From Prochlorococcus sp. AG-409-P03 (GTDB lineage: Bacteria > Cyanobacteriota > Cyanobacteriia > PCC-6307 > Cyanobiaceae), in NCBI GenBank assembly GCA_003215295.1, contig QCKN01000008.1, positions 1-41,775 of the forward strand: a DNA stretch of 41,775 nt, read 5' to 3'. The stretch's first letter is position 1, and each line of letters starts with the position of its first letter. A program made the translations under genes and the position numbers. Below the pieces are notes generated by a model, which saw only the letters and a list, made by a program, of their open reading frames with translations, made no database searches and had not been told where the DNA came from. Of the stretch, positions 17,389-25,286 are shown piece by piece.

Positions 17389-18450
17389 CTAGTTAAGAGG
17401 GGTTTCTACTGACTCCAAGTTGTCAAACAGCTTGCCAACACTCTTGAAGTTGAAGCCCATTGCTCTTAGAGCATGCCAGAAGTGTCCCTGTAGGTAGACA
17501 AAGCCAATGTAGTAGTGAACGTTTGTCAGCCATGCGCGACCTGTGTGAGCATCTCCTACAAGTGATGAATCCGTGTCGATCCAATATGGAGCGATATTCA
17601 GTTGGAACTGAAGGATGTCACCGTATAGGTCTGTAGGATAAATCGTGGTGTTTGTTGCACACCAGAAAGCTGCGACAAAGGATGTGTAAGCAGCACCTGC
17701 AAGTGAGGTGGAAAGAACAAATTCAGCAGAAAGAAGACCTTTCCCTTTGAATTCTGTGTACTCTCCATATTGCTTGGTGAGGATGTGGAATAAGCCACCT
17801 GCGCTCATAAAGAATGCCAAGAAGGCATGACCGCCCATGACATCTTCCAAACTACTGATTGATAAGAAATCAGCCTGATGGTTCCAAATCATCCCTAAGT
17901 CAAGGTTGTACTGAACCTGACGAACTACACCCATTGCAGGGTCATAGATCCCATGATATTTGGCCCATTCAACGAATTGAATATTGCCAAGGGCTAGGAA
18001 AAGTAGGTGGTGTCCAAGAATAAAAGTAAGTTTGTCTGGATCATTCCAATCGAAGGCAAACTTGCTTGGTCTTGAGCCTTGAGGGTAATCCTCGAGCTTT
18101 TCTTTGTATCTAAAGGCGTGGAGCATTCCGCCACCGCCATAAACAGCAGAGAAAATCAGGTGAAGCACTGCAACTACCATTAGTTGGTAGGTGTCAGTAA
18201 AGACTCCATTTTCTACTCCGCCAATGCCAAGTCCTGCCAAGTGAGGAAGGACTACCATCCCTTGCTCGCCAAGAGGAAGAGAAGGGTTGTAGCGGGCAAG
18301 TTCAAAAAGGGTATTTGCTCCGGCGCCGAAGCAAATCAGGCCGGTATGCGCAATATGCGAGGAAATGAATCTGCCGGATTTGTTTGTAACAGCTCCAGCA
18401 TTAGCCGCATACCATGCATAGGAAACGTTGGGATCCCCGTAGGTCTGCAC
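17389..18450 (-). CDS. pcb: Pcb chlorophyll a2/b2-binding light-harvesting protein
   Basis: A 353-residue six-helix chlorophyll-binding protein of the CP43/IsiA family. It begins QTYGDPNVSYAW and has NKSGRFISSHIAHTGLICFGAG, with His ligands in helix 1, LTFILGHHLLFLALGN, MGGHAFLAFFMS, GEYTEFKGKGLLSAEFVLS and NVHYYIGFVYLQGHFWHALRAMGF at the end. The large lumenal loop of CP43 is absent, as expected for Pcb. Pcb proteins replace phycobilisomes in Prochlorococcus and serve photosystem I or II. The start is GTG 18450 with no visible ribosome-binding site. It is flanked by terminators on both sides, so it is probably a single-gene transcript. Confidence 0.93.
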   Translation of the reverse strand: MQTYGDPNVSYAWYAANAGAVTNKSGRFISSHIAHTGLICFGAGANTLFELARYNPSLPLGEQGMVVLPHLAGLGIGGVENGVFTDTYQLMVVAVLHLIFSAVYGGGGMLHAFRYKEKLEDYPQGSRPSKFAFDWNDPDKLTFILGHHLLFLALGNIQFVEWAKYHGIYDPAMGVVRQVQYNLDLGMIWNHQADFLSISSLEDVMGGHAFLAFFMSAGGLFHILTKQYGEYTEFKGKGLLSAEFVLSTSLAGAAYTSFVAAFWCATNTTIYPTDLYGDILQFQLNIAPYWIDTDSSLVGDAHTGRAWLTNVHYYIGFVYLQGHFWHALRAMGFNFKSVGKLFDNLESVETPLN

Positions 18451-18695
18451 GAGTGAGCTAGTAATAAATTACTGGTGAAAGATAAAGTGATTTTGCCCAA
18501 GCGAGGCAAGAACTTTACATCGCTTAGTAAAAATTGGATCATGTCACGACTTCTGGAAAAGTCATCTTTTTCATTAAGGCTGTTTGAAAGGCTCGTTTTT
18601 CTCTTGTTTTTTGATCTCAAGCTTTGAAAAGGGGACTCTCTTCAAATAATTATTTGCCATCATTTTGTATGAGTCAGGTTTAAGGTTCAAGATCT
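18451..18695. other. pcb upstream region, no gene
   Basis: AT-rich leader and promoter region of pcb; no convincing ORF and no clear -10/-35 pair that I can defend. A small inverted repeat TTGCC...GGCAA (18493-18509) lies about 45 bases before the pcb start, in the presumed 5' leader. Confidence 0.4.
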
Positions 18696-18731
18696 AAAAA
18701 GGGAATAATCAGGACGCATCATTCCCTTTTT
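18696..18731. terminator. Bidirectional hairpin between rpsD and pcb
   Basis: An 11-base perfect inverted repeat: AAAAAGGGAAT at 18696-18706 and its complement ATTCCCTTTTT at 18721-18731, with a 14-base loop. It has a T run on both strands, so it could end a plus-strand RNA from the pcb upstream region, or back up the rpsD terminator on the minus strand. Confidence 0.6.
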
Positions 18732-18770
18732 GAAGAATATTGTTCTGAAGAATTTCTTCAAGCCAAAGCA

Positions 18771-18810
18771 AAAAAGACGACGCCTCTTCCAAAAAACAGG
18801 AAGAGGCGTC
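18771..18810 (-). terminator. Rho-independent terminator downstream of rpsD
   Basis: A 12-base perfect stem GACGCCTCTTCC (18779-18790) / GGAAGAGGCGTC (18799-18810) with an 8-base loop, followed on the minus strand by a T run (18775-18771). It lies 36 bases after the rpsD stop. Confidence 0.88.
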
Positions 18811-18846
18811 TATCAACAAATGAATATGCGATTGAAGTGCTGAGAT

Positions 18847-19455
18847 CTAGACCTTACGTGAGTAGTACTCCACGACTAACAGTTCGTTTATTTCGAGAGC
18901 TACCCACTCCCGTTCACATTTACCTGTGACCTTTGCTGACATTTTCCCTTTGTCTAGTTCTAGGTGAGGGGGAACATTTGCGAGTCCTGGAAATTCCAGA
19001 TTGCCTTCTGCAAGCTTTTTGCTGCCTTTTCGTTCGCGTATGGCAACTTGATCGCCAGACTTGCATTGGTAGCTTGCAATGTCTAAAACCCGACCATTTA
19101 CCGTTACGTGGCCGTGGTTAACCAATTGCCGAGCCCCTGGAACAGTAGGTCCAAAACCAAGCCTGAAACACACATTATCAAGTCTGTTTTCTAAAAGCTT
19201 TAGGAGGTTGGTTCCTGTTGACCCTTCTTGAGCACGTGCTTTTTTGACATATCGAACGAGTTGACGTTCGGAAATTCCATAGTTGAATCGAAGCTTTTGC
19301 TTCTCTTCCAGACGGATTGCGTATTCAGAGCGCTTGCGACGGGCTTGGCCGTGCTGACCTGGAGGATTCGACCGTTTTGCAGCCTTCCTAGTGAGACCTG
19401 GGAGGTCTCCCAAGCGCCGCGTGATCCTCAGGCGAGGTCCGCGGTAACGAGACAT
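18847..19455 (-). CDS. rpsD: 30S ribosomal protein S4
   Basis: A 202-residue S4, a primary 16S rRNA-binding protein that starts assembly of the 30S body. It begins [20 protein letters not shown], then [22 protein letters not shown], the S4 signature [35 protein letters not shown] and a C-terminal [25 protein letters not shown]. The reading frame extends 43 residues upstream to 19584, but MSRYRG is the universal S4 start, so I use ATG 19455. It is transcribed away from yidD, whose start is 77 bases off, and ends in a strong hairpin. Confidence 0.97.
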   Translation of the reverse strand: MSRYRGPRLRITRRLGDLPGLTRKAAKRSNPPGQHGQARRKRSEYAIRLEEKQKLRFNYGISERQLVRYVKKARAQEGSTGTNLLKLLENRLDNVCFRLGFGPTVPGARQLVNHGHVTVNGRVLDIASYQCKSGDQVAIRERKGSKKLAEGNLEFPGLANVPPHLELDKGKMSAKVTGKCEREWVALEINELLVVEYYSRKV

Positions 19456-19531
19456 AAGACAAAAATTGGAGGACAATATGGTAATAACCAAGTCAATGTG
19501 GAAGGGATGAACTTCCTGCGAGGGACTAGCT

Positions 19532-19798
19532 ATGCACCAACATGACACTCTATCTTCTAGCCTCCAAGAAATAATAAATCGCACTTTCGGAGCGTTATTA
19601 CTTTCTTTGATAAAGGGATATCAGGATTGGATTTCTCCGATTTTGGGACCACGATGTCGATTTATTCCAACTTGTAGTGCATATGGGATTGAAGCTATAT
19701 CTCGCCATGGGCCTTGGCGAGGAGGGTGGCTTACTTTGAGAAGGCTTTCACGTTGTCACCCATTTACTCCTTGTGGGTGTGACCCTGTACCAGATTGA
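19532..19798 (+). CDS. yidD: Membrane protein insertion efficiency factor YidD
   Basis: An 88-residue YidD (DUF37) protein. The family core is present: [31 protein letters not shown] (about 27-57) then [24 protein letters not shown], with the conserved cysteines. It has an amphipathic N-terminus and lies at the inner face of the membrane, helping the YidC/Sec insertase. In many bacteria yidD sits beside rnpA and yidC; here it lies divergent from rpsD and upstream of a glutaredoxin-like gene. Its stop overlaps that gene's TTG start as TTGA. Confidence 0.95.
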   Translation: MHQHDTLSSSLQEIINRTFGALLLSLIKGYQDWISPILGPRCRFIPTCSAYGIEAISRHGPWRGGWLTLRRLSRCHPFTPCGCDPVPD

Positions 19799-20115
19799 TT
19801 AGGTCAGTGCATTTAATCCTTTACAGCCGTGTGGGATGTTGTTTGTGTGAAGGGCTTGAGGAGCGTTTAAGAAGTATCCCTTTAAATGAGTTGAAGCCTT
19901 CGCTTGATCTTCATGTTATTGATATAGATGGAATTGAAACTCCACAGGAAATAAGAGATCGCTACTCTTTCGAAGTGCCTGTTATGGCTCTTGGGGGATC
20001 AGGATTAGGGGGGGATCAACCCCTTGAGTTGCCTAGGGTCTCACCACGACTTGCTGGTAATGGCTTGCATCAATGGTTGCAGAAAGTGTTATTCCAAGTT
20101 AATTGGCAAGATTAG
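19795..20115 (+). CDS. Glutaredoxin-like (DUF836) thioredoxin-fold protein
   Basis: A 106-residue thioredoxin-fold protein. The N-terminus [21 protein letters not shown] carries a C-C-x-C cluster (C16, C17 and C19) in place of the classical C-x2-[25 protein letters not shown] gives the cis-proline region near VPV. This is the DUF836/glutaredoxin-like type of cyanobacteria. Probably a small cytoplasmic thiol-disulfide protein; its substrate is unknown. The start is TTG 19795 in a TTGA overlap with yidD; GTG 19807 is an alternative. murE follows 14 bases after the stop. Confidence 0.72.
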   Translation: MIRSVHLILYSRVGCCLCEGLEERLRSIPLNELKPSLDLHVIDIDGIETPQEIRDRYSFEVPVMALGGSGLGGDQPLELPRVSPRLAGNGLHQWLQKVLFQVNWQD

Positions 20116-20129
20116 AAGAGGTTTTTGTT

Positions 20130-21680
20130 ATGGACAGCGGTGGTGTGAGACATACATTTCATTTCCTCATAGGTGCTGCAGGTTTGGCAATCCCAAAGGG
20201 CTTGCCAAACCCCTATATTTCTGAACTTACAAGTGACTCTAGAAAGGCGAAGAAAGGGAGTTTGTTTCTTGGTGTCCCAGGGCAGCAGGTTGATGGTGGT
20301 AATTTTTGGAAGCAGGCTGTCTCGCGGGGAGCAGTGGCGGCTGTTATCAGTTCATTAGCCGCAGATATGAATCCGCCTTCGAGAGGAGATGCAGTGATGA
20401 TTTTGCCAGAGCCAGTAGGACACTTCCTTGGGGAGCTGGCGGCTGCTTTTTGGGAGGAGCCTTCTTCTAAAATGTGTTTAATAGGGGTAACAGGAACTAA
20501 TGGGAAAACTACAACCACGCACCTCATAGAACACCTTTTAGGTGTAGTAGGAAAACCCTCGGCTTTATTCGGGACGTTAATTAATCGTTGGCCTGGTAAA
20601 AGTATCGTTTCGAACCACACCACAGCTTTCGCTGATACTTTGCAGGCACATCTTGCGGAGGCATTAAGTGCAGGTGCGGAGTTTGCAGCGATGGAGGTCA
20701 GTTCTCATGCTTTGGCACAAAATAGAGTTTCTGGCTGTCATTTTTCTGGCGCTATTTTTACCAATTTGACTCAGGATCATCTTGATTACCATATCTCTAT
20801 GGATAAGTATTTTCAGGCAAAGATGAGCTTGTTTAAGGCTCCTTTAATGCAACCTTATTTAACCAGTTCAGTGGTAAATGTTGATGATAAGTGGGGAATG
20901 AAATTAGCGAGTTACTTAGGTAATCGTTGTTGGCGGGCTTCATTGCATTCAGATAGATTCTCCGCGCCTTTCCCGGAGTTAGCTATTACTGACATTGAAG
21001 TTACGCCACAAGGAACTCAAGGCCTTATGCATACACCTGCTGGCAAGGGGATATTTCTATCTCCTTTGGTTGGCAAGTTTAATTTGATGAATTTATTGCA
21101 ATCAGTTGGATCTTTGGTTCAGCAAGGCTTGCCGTTGTCAGATTTGCTTGAGGGTGTGTCTAGTTTTCCAGGAGTGCCAGGTCGTATGGAAAAGATAAAT
21201 ACTGGCCTTGATGCAATGAATTTGCCTGCTGTTTTAGTAGACTATGCTCATACTCCTGATGGGTTGAGAAATGCTATTTTAGCCTCAAGATTTGTCTCAA
21301 AAGGTAAGTTAATATGCGTTTTTGGCTGTGGCGGAGATAGGGATAGTTCTAAAAGACCAAAGATGGGATCAATTGCTCATCAACTTGCCGACATAGTAGT
21401 TGTCACTTCAGATAATCCACGCACTGAAGACCCACATCAGATTTTAAATGAGATCCTAGTTGGAATACCATCTAGAGAAAATATTTTTGTAGAGATAGAT
21501 AGAGCCTTGGCTATTGAATTCGCAATTTCTAAGGCTAACTCTAATGATTTAGTGTTAATTGCAGGTAAAGGCCACGAAGATTACCAGATAGTTGGGACTA
21601 CTAAAATTAACTTTGATGATAGAAAGGTAGCTTTAAATATATTATTCAAGAGAGTTAATAACCAGACTTTTCCGAAATAA
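20130..21680 (+). CDS. murE: UDP-MurNAc-tripeptide synthetase MurE, meso-DAP type
   Basis: A 516-residue Mur ligase adding the third stem-peptide residue to UDP-MurNAc-L-Ala-D-Glu. The ATP P-loop is GTNGKTTTTHLIE (122-134); HTTAFADTL and EVSSHALAQNRVSG follow, then TNLTQDHLDYH. The C-terminal motif SDNPRTEDP carries the DNPR signature of meso-diaminopimelate-specific enzymes. AGKGHEDYQ closes the family pattern. I start at ATG 20130 because AGAAGAGG lies 8 bases upstream; a TTG at 20103 would overlap the preceding gene. The last 26 bases overlap the convergent lyase gene. Confidence 0.96.
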   Translation: MDSGGVRHTFHFLIGAAGLAIPKGLPNPYISELTSDSRKAKKGSLFLGVPGQQVDGGNFWKQAVSRGAVAAVISSLAADMNPPSRGDAVMILPEPVGHFLGELAAAFWEEPSSKMCLIGVTGTNGKTTTTHLIEHLLGVVGKPSALFGTLINRWPGKSIVSNHTTAFADTLQAHLAEALSAGAEFAAMEVSSHALAQNRVSGCHFSGAIFTNLTQDHLDYHISMDKYFQAKMSLFKAPLMQPYLTSSVVNVDDKWGMKLASYLGNRCWRASLHSDRFSAPFPELAITDIEVTPQGTQGLMHTPAGKGIFLSPLVGKFNLMNLLQSVGSLVQQGLPLSDLLEGVSSFPGVPGRMEKINTGLDAMNLPAVLVDYAHTPDGLRNAILASRFVSKGKLICVFGCGGDRDSSKRPKMGSIAHQLADIVVVTSDNPRTEDPHQILNEILVGIPSRENIFVEIDRALAIEFAISKANSNDLVLIAGKGHEDYQIVGTTKINFDDRKVALNILFKRVNNQTFPK

Positions 21681-22869
21681 CTTTAATGCCTTCTATTAAT
21701 GCTTTTATTTCATCTTCATGAGTGGTAATATGCACACAAGCTCTGAGACAGTTAGGGTCTTCTAAATTTCTTATCCAGATGCCTTTTCTACCTAGAGCTT
21801 TGACTATTGTCCTGGGGTGATTGTCCTGAGATAAGGAAAAACTTATCAAGCCTGCTGGAGGCGAACCTTCTAAAATTGTAATTACATCTTTTAGGGAATT
21901 AAGGCCATTCCAAAGCTTAAGGCTGGAACGTTGGATGTTGATTAGTCTCTCTATCTCGCTACCTTCTTTTCTCAATAATTCCAGAGAGCAACGCAGACCT
22001 GCTAGTAGCGGTACACAAGAAGTAGCAATTTCAAAACGACGACTGTCTTTAAAAAAAGGGAGCGAAATAGTGTGCGATCCACTGCCTTCATTTATAAGGC
22101 TCTTCCAGCCTATAAGAGTTGGTCTGGATTCAATCAGAACCCGTTCTGATACGGCAACACCCCCTAAGCCTTCTGGCCCGAAGGCCCATTTATGTCCTGT
22201 GAAAGCATAGATATCTGCATTGAATGCGGCTTCATTGATTGGGATTTGACCGAAACTTTGCGCAGCATCAACAAGTAGAAAAGGCTTGCTTTTATAGTTA
22301 GATATTGTTTTGGCGACTAGTGATATTGGCATTATTTGCCCTGTATTCCACAGGAGGTGGGAAAGAACAACTAACTTTGTTTTATAATTGAGGTGTTTTT
22401 CTAAGAGATAAAGCACTTCTTCTGCTACTTCATTACTTTTGTCTACTCCCTGGCGGAGTTGTTTTACTGGAAGAATATCTATAATCAGTTTATTTCTGAC
22501 TGCAAGTTCTTTACACGCACAGATAACTCCAGGATGCTCGCAATCACTTATGAGTAGCCTTTCGCCTTCTTCAAATGGGAGTCCTAAGAGCGGCAAAATA
22601 CAACCTATAGTTACATTCTCTGTGAGTGCAATGCGATGACTTGGTACACCGCAAGCTTGTGATAAAAGATTTTTCGTTAGAGTGATTTCACTTGCTATAT
22701 AAGGCCATGTTGTGTTAGTAAAAGGGCCTAGATCTTGAATTGTTTCCCAGCTCCTAATAATTGCTTTAAGTGATGTGCTTGGTAGAGGGCCTTGTCCTCC
22801 ATAATTGAAGTATCTTTTGTTCTTTAGGGCTGGCAATAAATCTTTTATCCCTTTGCTTTCTCCTCTCAT
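21655..22869 (-). CDS. L-cysteine/cystine lyase-like class V aminotransferase fold enzyme
   Basis: A 404-residue PLP protein of the NifS-like class V family. It shows KRYFNYGGQGPLPSTSLKAI near the N-terminus, ALTENVTIGCILPLLGLPF, HLLWNTGQIMPI, the cofactor aspartate in FLLVDAAQSFGQIPIN and the PLP lysine in TGHKWAFGPEGLGG. The catalytic cysteine loop of true cysteine desulfurases is not evident. The pattern matches cyanobacterial L-cysteine/cystine C-S-lyases (C-DES) that release sulfane sulfur for Fe-S clusters. I use ATG 22869; a TTG at 22905 adds 12 residues. The 256-base gap upstream is AT-rich with no gene. Confidence 0.78.
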   Translation of the reverse strand: MRGESKGIKDLLPALKNKRYFNYGGQGPLPSTSLKAIIRSWETIQDLGPFTNTTWPYIASEITLTKNLLSQACGVPSHRIALTENVTIGCILPLLGLPFEEGERLLISDCEHPGVICACKELAVRNKLIIDILPVKQLRQGVDKSNEVAEEVLYLLEKHLNYKTKLVVLSHLLWNTGQIMPISLVAKTISNYKSKPFLLVDAAQSFGQIPINEAAFNADIYAFTGHKWAFGPEGLGGVAVSERVLIESRPTLIGWKSLINEGSGSHTISLPFFKDSRRFEIATSCVPLLAGLRCSLELLRKEGSEIERLINIQRSSLKLWNGLNSLKDVITILEGSPPAGLISFSLSQDNHPRTIVKALGRKGIWIRNLEDPNCLRACVHITTHEDEIKALIEGIKVISEKSGY

Positions 22870-23119
22870 TACTTTTTTGAAACTCTCCTTGTATTCACTA
22901 TACAATTAATAGTTTTAGTACGTCAATTTTTAAACCTGAGTAAACTCAAAACTGAAATGTTCTTTGCGCTATTCATTGCGGATATAACTATGTTGAAGTT
23001 ATTTTAAAGAGGTTGAAGATGTTTAAACGTATACAGATTTGAAATCTAAAATTGATTAGCACTCCAAAGTATTATCATCAGAGGAGTTTGTTCCAGCCTG
23101 ATAAAAAATTAACCTTAAA

Positions 23120-23140
23120 AATGACAATACTTTTGTCAAT
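23120..23140 (-). terminator. Possible weak terminator after pstS
   Basis: TGACAA (23122-23127) pairs with TTGTCA (23133-23138) across a 5-base loop, followed on the minus strand by TTTTTAAGG. The stem is short, so this is tentative. Confidence 0.35.
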
Positions 23141-23161
23141 CACAATTCAAAGTAGCTTGGA

Positions 23162-24142
23162 CTAATTGCCAATCTTTTGTACAGCATTCCTTGCCTTTGA
23201 AAGAATATTTCCTGGCAGAGGGACGAACCCAAGATTCGAGGCTTTATTTTGGGCTGTATCACTGAGTAAGTAATTTAAGACTTCTTGAATTATCATATGC
23301 TTATCTCCATTTCCAGTCTCGTAGGCAAGAATCCATGTCAGGGTGGTAATAGGGTAGGCGCCTTGAGCTCTTGGATTTGGATTTTCCCCAGCAAGATTTG
23401 CATTTAGTTTGATGTCATTGAGGGCAATAGCAGCTCCTTGGGTATTTGGTTTTAAGAATTGACCAGCATGGTTTTGTAGCGCAGCGGCTTGAACATTACC
23501 TTTGATATAGGACTGGTTTACATAACCAATTGCTCCTGGTGTTTGCCTAATAACCCCAGCTACTCCTGCATTGCCTTTGGCTCCAACACCTGTTGGCCAT
23601 TTGACTGATTTGCCAGTGCCAAGAGTCCATTCCTTGGAAAAAGCTTTCATGGAATTAGTAAATGCCTTAGTAGTGCCAGATCCATCTGAGCGGTGAACCC
23701 AAAGAATATTTTTGGAAGGGCAATTTAGTTCACTCCAGTTGGTTATCTTGCCAATTGCAACCAGGACAGCTTGCTGTTGGGTTAATTGGAGTTCACAGCT
23801 TGGATTGTTGTAGCCGAAGGCAATGGTTCCACCAACCATAGGAATTTGAACTAAACCGCGGGTTACCTTGGCAATATCTTTGGTTTCCATCGGATCATCC
23901 GATGCTCCAAAGTCCACAGTTTGGTCGATAAATGCTTTGCGACCTGCGCCGGATCCCACGGCTTGATAGTTAACCTTGGTTCCCCCAGATTTTGCTAGGT
24001 CAGAGAACCATCGAGTATAGATTTTTGAAGGGAAAGTTGCACCAGCACCGCTGATCTTAAGGGTGCTAGTTGAGCAAGCGGTTATTCCTGCTCCTATTGC
24101 TAGCAATGAATGGAGGATCATTACTTTCTTTGAGAAGCTCAT
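23162..24142 (-). CDS. pstS: Phosphate-binding periplasmic protein PstS
   Basis: A 326-residue phosphate ABC transporter binding protein. A lipoprotein-like signal lies at the N-terminus (hydrophobic MILHSLLAIGAGITAC, with Cys about position 23). The mature part has ISGAGATFPSKIYTRW, VNYQAVGSGAGRKAF, VDFGASDDPME and HRSDGSGTTKAF (the SGTT phosphate-contact segment), then GAIGYVNQSYIKG. It delivers phosphate to PstCA-B, whose genes are not in this window. Usually induced by phosphate limitation through PhoB; I found no convincing Pho box upstream. The start is ATG 24142. Confidence 0.95.
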   Translation of the reverse strand: MSFSKKVMILHSLLAIGAGITACSTSTLKISGAGATFPSKIYTRWFSDLAKSGGTKVNYQAVGSGAGRKAFIDQTVDFGASDDPMETKDIAKVTRGLVQIPMVGGTIAFGYNNPSCELQLTQQQAVLVAIGKITNWSELNCPSKNILWVHRSDGSGTTKAFTNSMKAFSKEWTLGTGKSVKWPTGVGAKGNAGVAGVIRQTPGAIGYVNQSYIKGNVQAAALQNHAGQFLKPNTQGAAIALNDIKLNANLAGENPNPRAQGAYPITTLTWILAYETGNGDKHMIIQEVLNYLLSDTAQNKASNLGFVPLPGNILSKARNAVQKIGN

Positions 24143-24456
24143 GGAAGACGGATGAGAATCTGCATTGAATAACTATAACTTCCCTATGAATAAGCCTCAA
24201 TTAAGGGAATTGGTAAAAACTCCATCGAATTCCTTTATTTTTTTAGACAAAGGGTGGTTTAGGGAATGTACTTAGTTTGTTTTCTTAGACTCTTTACTGT
24301 GTGTAGAAGTATTAAACAATATATGCTATTAAATAAAATTTAGAATAAAAACTTTAAGTCGTGTGTTTGCTTTCCAGTTCCTTGGCTGCTTAAGTCTTAA
24401 CTAAAATATCAATACGAATATCATCTTAATTCTATCGGCTATTAATCTAAGTTTAA
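24143..24456. other. pstS upstream gap, no gene
   Basis: About 310 AT-rich bases between the small membrane protein gene and pstS. It should hold the pstS promoter. I looked for 11-base-spaced CTTAACCT-like Pho repeats and found only partial matches (for example CTAAACCA on the minus strand near 24255), which I do not accept. Confidence 0.3.
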
Positions 24457-24666
24457 TTATACTTTTTGTTGTTTGTTATTTCTTTTCTTTCTGCGACCAT
24501 AGCGTAATTCGTTTCGATAGTCCTCATCTTCCCAGTATTCATCTAGATAAAAAGAGAAGATTGAAACTCCTACAGCGGCAGTAAACATGGCTCCAATTAT
24601 CAATAGTGAGAAATACAAGGTTACATGTGTTGTGACTTGAAGGAATACTGCTGAAATAGTTGACAT
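24457..24666 (-). CDS. Small single-span membrane protein, unknown function
   Basis: A 69-residue hypothetical. One strong membrane segment, VTLYFSLLIIGAMFTAAVGV (about 14-33), is followed by an acidic patch, YLDEYWEDEDYRNEL, then a very basic tail RYGRRKKRNNKQQK. The tail should face the cytoplasm by the positive-inside rule. ATG 24666 is preceded by GAAAAGG. A longer frame from 24732 adds 22 residues without a better start. I do not recognise the family; small single-span proteins of this sort are common in marine cyanobacteria, sometimes as photosystem or NDH accessory subunits, which is not shown here. Confidence 0.55.
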   Translation of the reverse strand: MSTISAVFLQVTTHVTLYFSLLIIGAMFTAAVGVSIFSFYLDEYWEDEDYRNELRYGRRKKRNNKQQKV

Positions 24667-24784
24667 CACCTTTTCTTTAGAAGCATTACTCTCTTCATAG
24701 CAATGACAGGGTAGATGTGTCCACACATTCAAATTTATTGTTGATAAGGTCTTTTGAACAGTGTTTGATTGGCACGAGGTGTCA

Positions 24785-24961
24785 TCATTTACTCCTGTTC
24801 ATGCACTGTTCTGCAAACCAGCAGTTTTTGCATGAGTTATATGTTTTAACTTCTTTTTGAATACTGGCTCTCAGGTAGGTGAAAGCGATGAATTGCTTCT
24901 GAGCAGCCAAAAGCTTCGTTGTTTTGTGCGTCTTCGTTTCCCTGTAACTGAGAGCTCCCAT
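24785..24961 (-). CDS. Possible small Cys-containing protein, unknown
   Basis: A 58-residue ORF from ATG 24961. The C-terminal half FIAFTYLRASIQKEVKTYNS is followed by CKNCWFAEQC, a C-x2-C-x5-C arrangement that could hold a metal or be chance. No ribosome-binding site is obvious. The composition is sensible for a protein and the ORF ends before the next structured stretch, but there is nothing from which to name it. The frame extends in both directions only to non-ATG starts (25036). Confidence 0.35.
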   Translation of the reverse strand: MGALSYRETKTHKTTKLLAAQKQFIAFTYLRASIQKEVKTYNSCKNCWFAEQCMNRSK

Positions 24962-25015
24962 TGCTCGAAATAAAGTTCCGCTCCTCGTCCTGAGCCGAAC
25001 GATACCGTTATCTGT

Positions 25016-25057
25016 AGACTTGCATTTATGTAGCAACGACTACATAAATGCAAGTCT
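25016..25057. repeat. Perfect 18-bp hairpin with 6-base loop
   Basis: AGACTTGCATTTATGTAG (25016-25033) and its exact complement (25040-25057), separated by CAACGA. No T run follows on either strand, so it does not look like a simple terminator. Confidence 0.85.
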
Positions 25058-25083
25058 TTGCGCGAGGCGAAGTTTGTCGGCTG

Positions 25084-25163
25084 TGCAAGTATTTAAGCTT
25101 TTAGCTTTCGGCCCTTGGCATTTCGTTATGGGGCTCCCATTATGAGTCGTGACAATACTTGCA
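25084..25163. repeat. Long-range inverted repeat, possible structured RNA stem
   Basis: TGCAAGTATT (25084-25093) and AATACTTGCA (25154-25163) are exact complements 60 bases apart, with GGCCC and GGGCT partly complementary inside. They could close a stem-loop. Confidence 0.5.
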
Positions 25164-25191
25164 AAGCTAGTCTCTCTGCTTAATTAAAGTA

Positions 25192-25250
25192 GATCTGCTC
25201 AAAGGTGGGATCCTCGTTCGTTATGCCTCTCGAATCGCAGATCCTTTTTC
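25192..25250 (+). terminator. Possible terminator-like stem ending the structured stretch
   Basis: GATCTGC (25192-25198) pairs with GCAGATC (25237-25243) across a long loop, followed by CTTTTTCCC on the plus strand. It could end a plus-strand RNA. Confidence 0.35.
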
Positions 25251-25286
25251 CCTGTGACATCTAAACTAAAGCACTTTTAATTGAAG

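Larger units (their letters stand above)
24667..25280. other. Gene-poor stretch with inverted repeats
   Basis: About 610 bases with no confident gene. It contains a small Cys-containing ORF on the minus strand (24785-24961), a perfect 18-base hairpin (25016-25057), a 10-base inverted repeat (25084-25093 with 25154-25163) and a terminator-like stem (25192-25243). This density of repeats suggests a structured RNA, but I could not match it to tmRNA, RNase P, SRP, 6S or tRNA signatures. Confidence 0.45.

Noticed and set aside
19456-19584. 43-residue N-terminal extension of rpsD
   Set aside because: S4 starts with MSRYRG in essentially all homologues; the extension overlaps yidD upstream sequence.
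24143-24456. Pho box upstream of pstS
   Set aside because: Only isolated partial matches (CTAAACCA, TTAAG repeats) without the 11-base spacing of real Pho boxes.
24733-25280. tmRNA, RNase P, SRP or 6S RNA
   Set aside because: I looked for conserved boxes (GGTTCGA-type T-loop, GAGGAAAGTC, tag peptide, GGAA/AGCAG tetraloop) and saw none.
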